Source of the DNA: Candidatus Stahliibacteriota bacterium
GTDB taxonomy: Bacteria > Hydrothermota > Tepidihabitantia > SM23-42
Length of the DNA: 6,344 nt
Direction of reading: 5' to 3'
Assembly (NCBI GenBank): GCA_030670605.1
Contig: DAOVBK010000096.1
Location: 1-6,344, forward strand
Shown here piece after piece: positions 5,289-6,344 of the stretch (position 1 is its first letter; each line of letters begins with the position of its first letter). The notes under the pieces are model-generated. The model searched no databases. It saw only the letters and a list, made by a program, of their open reading frames with translations, and had not been told where the DNA came from. The translations under genes and the position numbers were made by a program.

Positions 5289-5328
5289 GGTACTGACGTA
5301 CCTTCGATTGCACGATACTTCGTATCGT
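5289..5328. repeat. Two adjacent perfect hairpins downstream of the hydrolase gene
   Basis: GGTAC (5289-5293) pairs with GTACC (5298-5302) around TGAC. ACGATAC (5312-5318) pairs with GTATCGT (5322-5328) around TTC. Both are exact. No T-run follows either, so they are not intrinsic terminators of the usual kind, though they could protect the mRNA 3' end. Confidence 0.6.
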
Positions 5329-5336
5329 CGATTGCG
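5297..5336. repeat. 8-bp-period CG-initial array
   Basis: CGTACCTT (5297), CGATTGCA (5305), CGATACTT (5313), CGTATCGT (5321) and CGATTGCG (5329) start at exact 8-bp steps. Only CG is invariant and CGAT occurs in three units. More CGAT cores follow at 5338, 5370, 5379 and 5385 without the phase. The second hairpin at 5312-5328 lies inside this array. Confidence 0.55.
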
Positions 5337-5441
5337 GCGATGAATGTTTGATTTCAGTGATATTTGTCTCGATGCCTTCGATTACGATGATGTAAGAAAG
5401 GCAGATTGACGCGAATCTAAGACAAAAAGGTAAGGTGAGAT

Positions 5442-6275
5442 ATGTTTGAATTACCTGAGATGGTGACGTTAGCGAAACAAATGAATCATACATTGAAAGG
5501 AAAGGTAATAAAGAAAGGGTTGCTCGGAAACTCGCCCCACAAGTTCGTACGGTATAACCGCAAACATGCTGAGTTTGAGAAACTGACAAGAGGCAAGAAA
5601 ATTGGAGGAGCCTACGTCAAGGGGAGATGGTTGTTGCTCTCGCTCGATCCCGGATATGTGTTAGTGCTCGGTGAATGTGGAGGCAAGGTCCTCTTTCATC
5701 CTGTTGGCTCAGAGGTGCTAAAGAAATATCATCTGTACATAACCTTCACCGACAATTCTTTTCTGACCGCAATAACCCAAATGTGGGGAGCGTATGAACT
5801 GTACAAAAAGGACGAGGAGAAAAACCGGAAATACATAAAGGGCATGAAGCTAACGCCGGTTGATGATGCATTCACCTTTAATTACTTCAACGGGTTGATT
5901 GATGGTCTTACCGAAAAGAAGAGCGCAAAAGGGCTTCTTACCCAGGATCAGCTCATCCCGGGATTGGGCAATGCAATTGCCCAGGATATTTTGTTCAAAG
6001 CTCGTCTTCATCCACGGCATCCAGTTGATACATTGACAAAACCCGAAAGGAAGAAGCTCTACAGTGCAATAAAGAAGACGGTTAATGAGGTTATCAAGAA
6101 AGGCGGGCGGTATGATGAATATGACCTATACGGTAGTCCAGGCACGTATGTTCGTCTTATGGACAAAAATTCAGCTGGAAAACCTTGTCCTGCGTGTGGC
6201 ACAAAAATTAAGAAAATACAGTACCTGGGTGGAACATGCTATTTCTGCCCGGACTGTCAGAAATTTGAGAAATAG
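5442..6275 (+). CDS. Fpg/Nei-family DNA glycosylase homologue without the N-terminal proline
   Basis: A 277-residue protein with the full architecture of formamidopyrimidine-DNA glycosylase / endonuclease VIII, enzymes that excise oxidised bases and cut the abasic site. The N-terminus is M-F-E-L-P-E where active enzymes have M-P-E-L-P-E. E3 is kept but the Pro nucleophile is Phe. The beta-sandwich domain runs to about 115; the Lys of the 'G-K-[YF]-L-L' segment is Arg in KGRWLLLSL (60-68). The helix-two-turn-helix region is KSAKGLLTQDQLIPGLGNAIAQDILFKARLHP (160-191), with the family's G-L-G-N at 174-177 and K163 near the usual Lys. The zinc finger has C249, C252, C269 and C272, but the usual Arg of its loop is Gly (YLGGTCYFC). 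I recall a group of Fpg-like proteins starting M-I-[EI]-[LI]-P-E that also lack Pro1, and this probably belongs there. The start is ATG 5442 after AAGGTGA (5432-5438). Activity is doubtful; DNA binding is likely. Confidence 0.85.
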   Translation: MFELPEMVTLAKQMNHTLKGKVIKKGLLGNSPHKFVRYNRKHAEFEKLTRGKKIGGAYVKGRWLLLSLDPGYVLVLGECGGKVLFHPVGSEVLKKYHLYITFTDNSFLTAITQMWGAYELYKKDEEKNRKYIKGMKLTPVDDAFTFNYFNGLIDGLTEKKSAKGLLTQDQLIPGLGNAIAQDILFKARLHPRHPVDTLTKPERKKLYSAIKKTVNEVIKKGGRYDEYDLYGSPGTYVRLMDKNSAGKPCPACGTKIKKIQYLGGTCYFCPDCQKFEK

Positions 6276-6297
6276 AAAGCTTATTTCTGATTGATCA

Positions 6298-6325
6298 TTG
6301 ACATGTAGCAAGACGAGTTTATAAT
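6298..6325 (+). promoter_or_regulatory. Perfect-consensus sigma70 promoter for a gene beyond the window
   Basis: TTGACA (6298-6303) and TATAAT (6320-6325) are both exact consensus hexamers separated by 16 bp, 1 bp short of the optimum. Transcription should begin near 6332. The palindrome TGATCA (6292-6297) abuts the -35 box and could be a regulator site. The promoter lies 22 bp past the glycosylase stop codon. Confidence 0.75.
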
Positions 6326-6332
6326 TACGGGT

Positions 6333-6343
6333 GGAGGAAAGGA
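6333..6343 (+). promoter_or_regulatory. Ribosome binding site for the next gene
   Basis: GGAGG (6333-6337) followed by AAAGGA (6338-6343) is a strong, doubled Shine-Dalgarno region at or next to the predicted transcription start. The coding sequence must begin just past 6344, giving a very short 5' leader. Confidence 0.55.
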
Positions 6344-6344
6344 A

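Larger units (their letters stand above)
5279..5416. repeat. 9-bp direct repeats GACGCGAAT bounding a 120-bp block
   Basis: GACGCGAAT occurs at 5279-5287 and exactly again at 5408-5416, enclosing 120 bp that fill most of the gap between the hydrolase and glycosylase genes. This could be a target-site duplication of a small insertion, but the block ends show no terminal inverted repeats. CCTTCGATT is also repeated, at 5301-5309 and 5375-5383. Confidence 0.5.

Noticed and set aside
84..6344. tRNA, rRNA or known riboswitch in the gaps
   Set aside because: No cloverleaf with a GTTCGA-type T-arm and CCA-ready end, and no rRNA-like or familiar riboswitch core, was seen in the gaps read by eye.

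Overview
The window looks like chromosomal DNA from a free-living bacterium. Genes have Shine-Dalgarno sites, one has a Sec signal peptide, two have lipoprotein-type N-termini, and a perfect sigma70-type promoter sits at the right edge. Base composition looks intermediate by eye. I cannot name the lineage. The short-period intergenic repeats remind me of uncultivated candidate-phylum genomes, but that is recollection and not a test.

Layout, all genes on the + strand. 3-83: last 26 codons of a gene entering from the left. 84-364: gene-free stretch packed with short-period repeats and a hairpin. 365-1006: class I SAM-dependent O-methyltransferase, followed by a probable terminator at 1026-1065. 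1190-2050 and 2067-2567: a likely two-gene unit encoding an alpha/beta hydrolase and a small SnoaL/DUF4440-like protein, both probably lipoproteins. 2568-2699: AT-rich gap with a 13-codon remnant-like ORF and an 8-bp-period AATT array. 2700-3206: SLOG/YAcAr-type Rossmann protein whose last codons lie inside a repeat array. 3207-3428: several repeat arrays end to end and a hairpin. 3429-5264: secreted CocE/NonD (X-Pro dipeptidyl-peptidase S15-like) hydrolase. 5265-5441: gap with two hairpins and another 8-bp-period array between 9-bp direct repeats. 5442-6275: Fpg/Nei-type DNA glycosylase homologue lacking the catalytic N-terminal proline. 6298-6344: strong promoter and ribosome binding site for a gene beyond the window.

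Apart from the hydrolase-DUF4440 pair the genes are well separated and functionally unrelated, so I see no multi-gene pathway or defence system. Exported hydrolases recur (1190-2050 and 3429-5264), which fits a scavenging lifestyle, but this is inference.

The most unusual content is between the genes. At least five places hold tandem arrays with an 8-bp period but different cores (ATCAGGNN, AGTCNNAA, AATTNNTT, CGNNNNNN). Neighbouring arrays of 7-bp period and a 20-bp duplicated block occur as well. They are degenerate, abut one another, and in one case run into a coding sequence.
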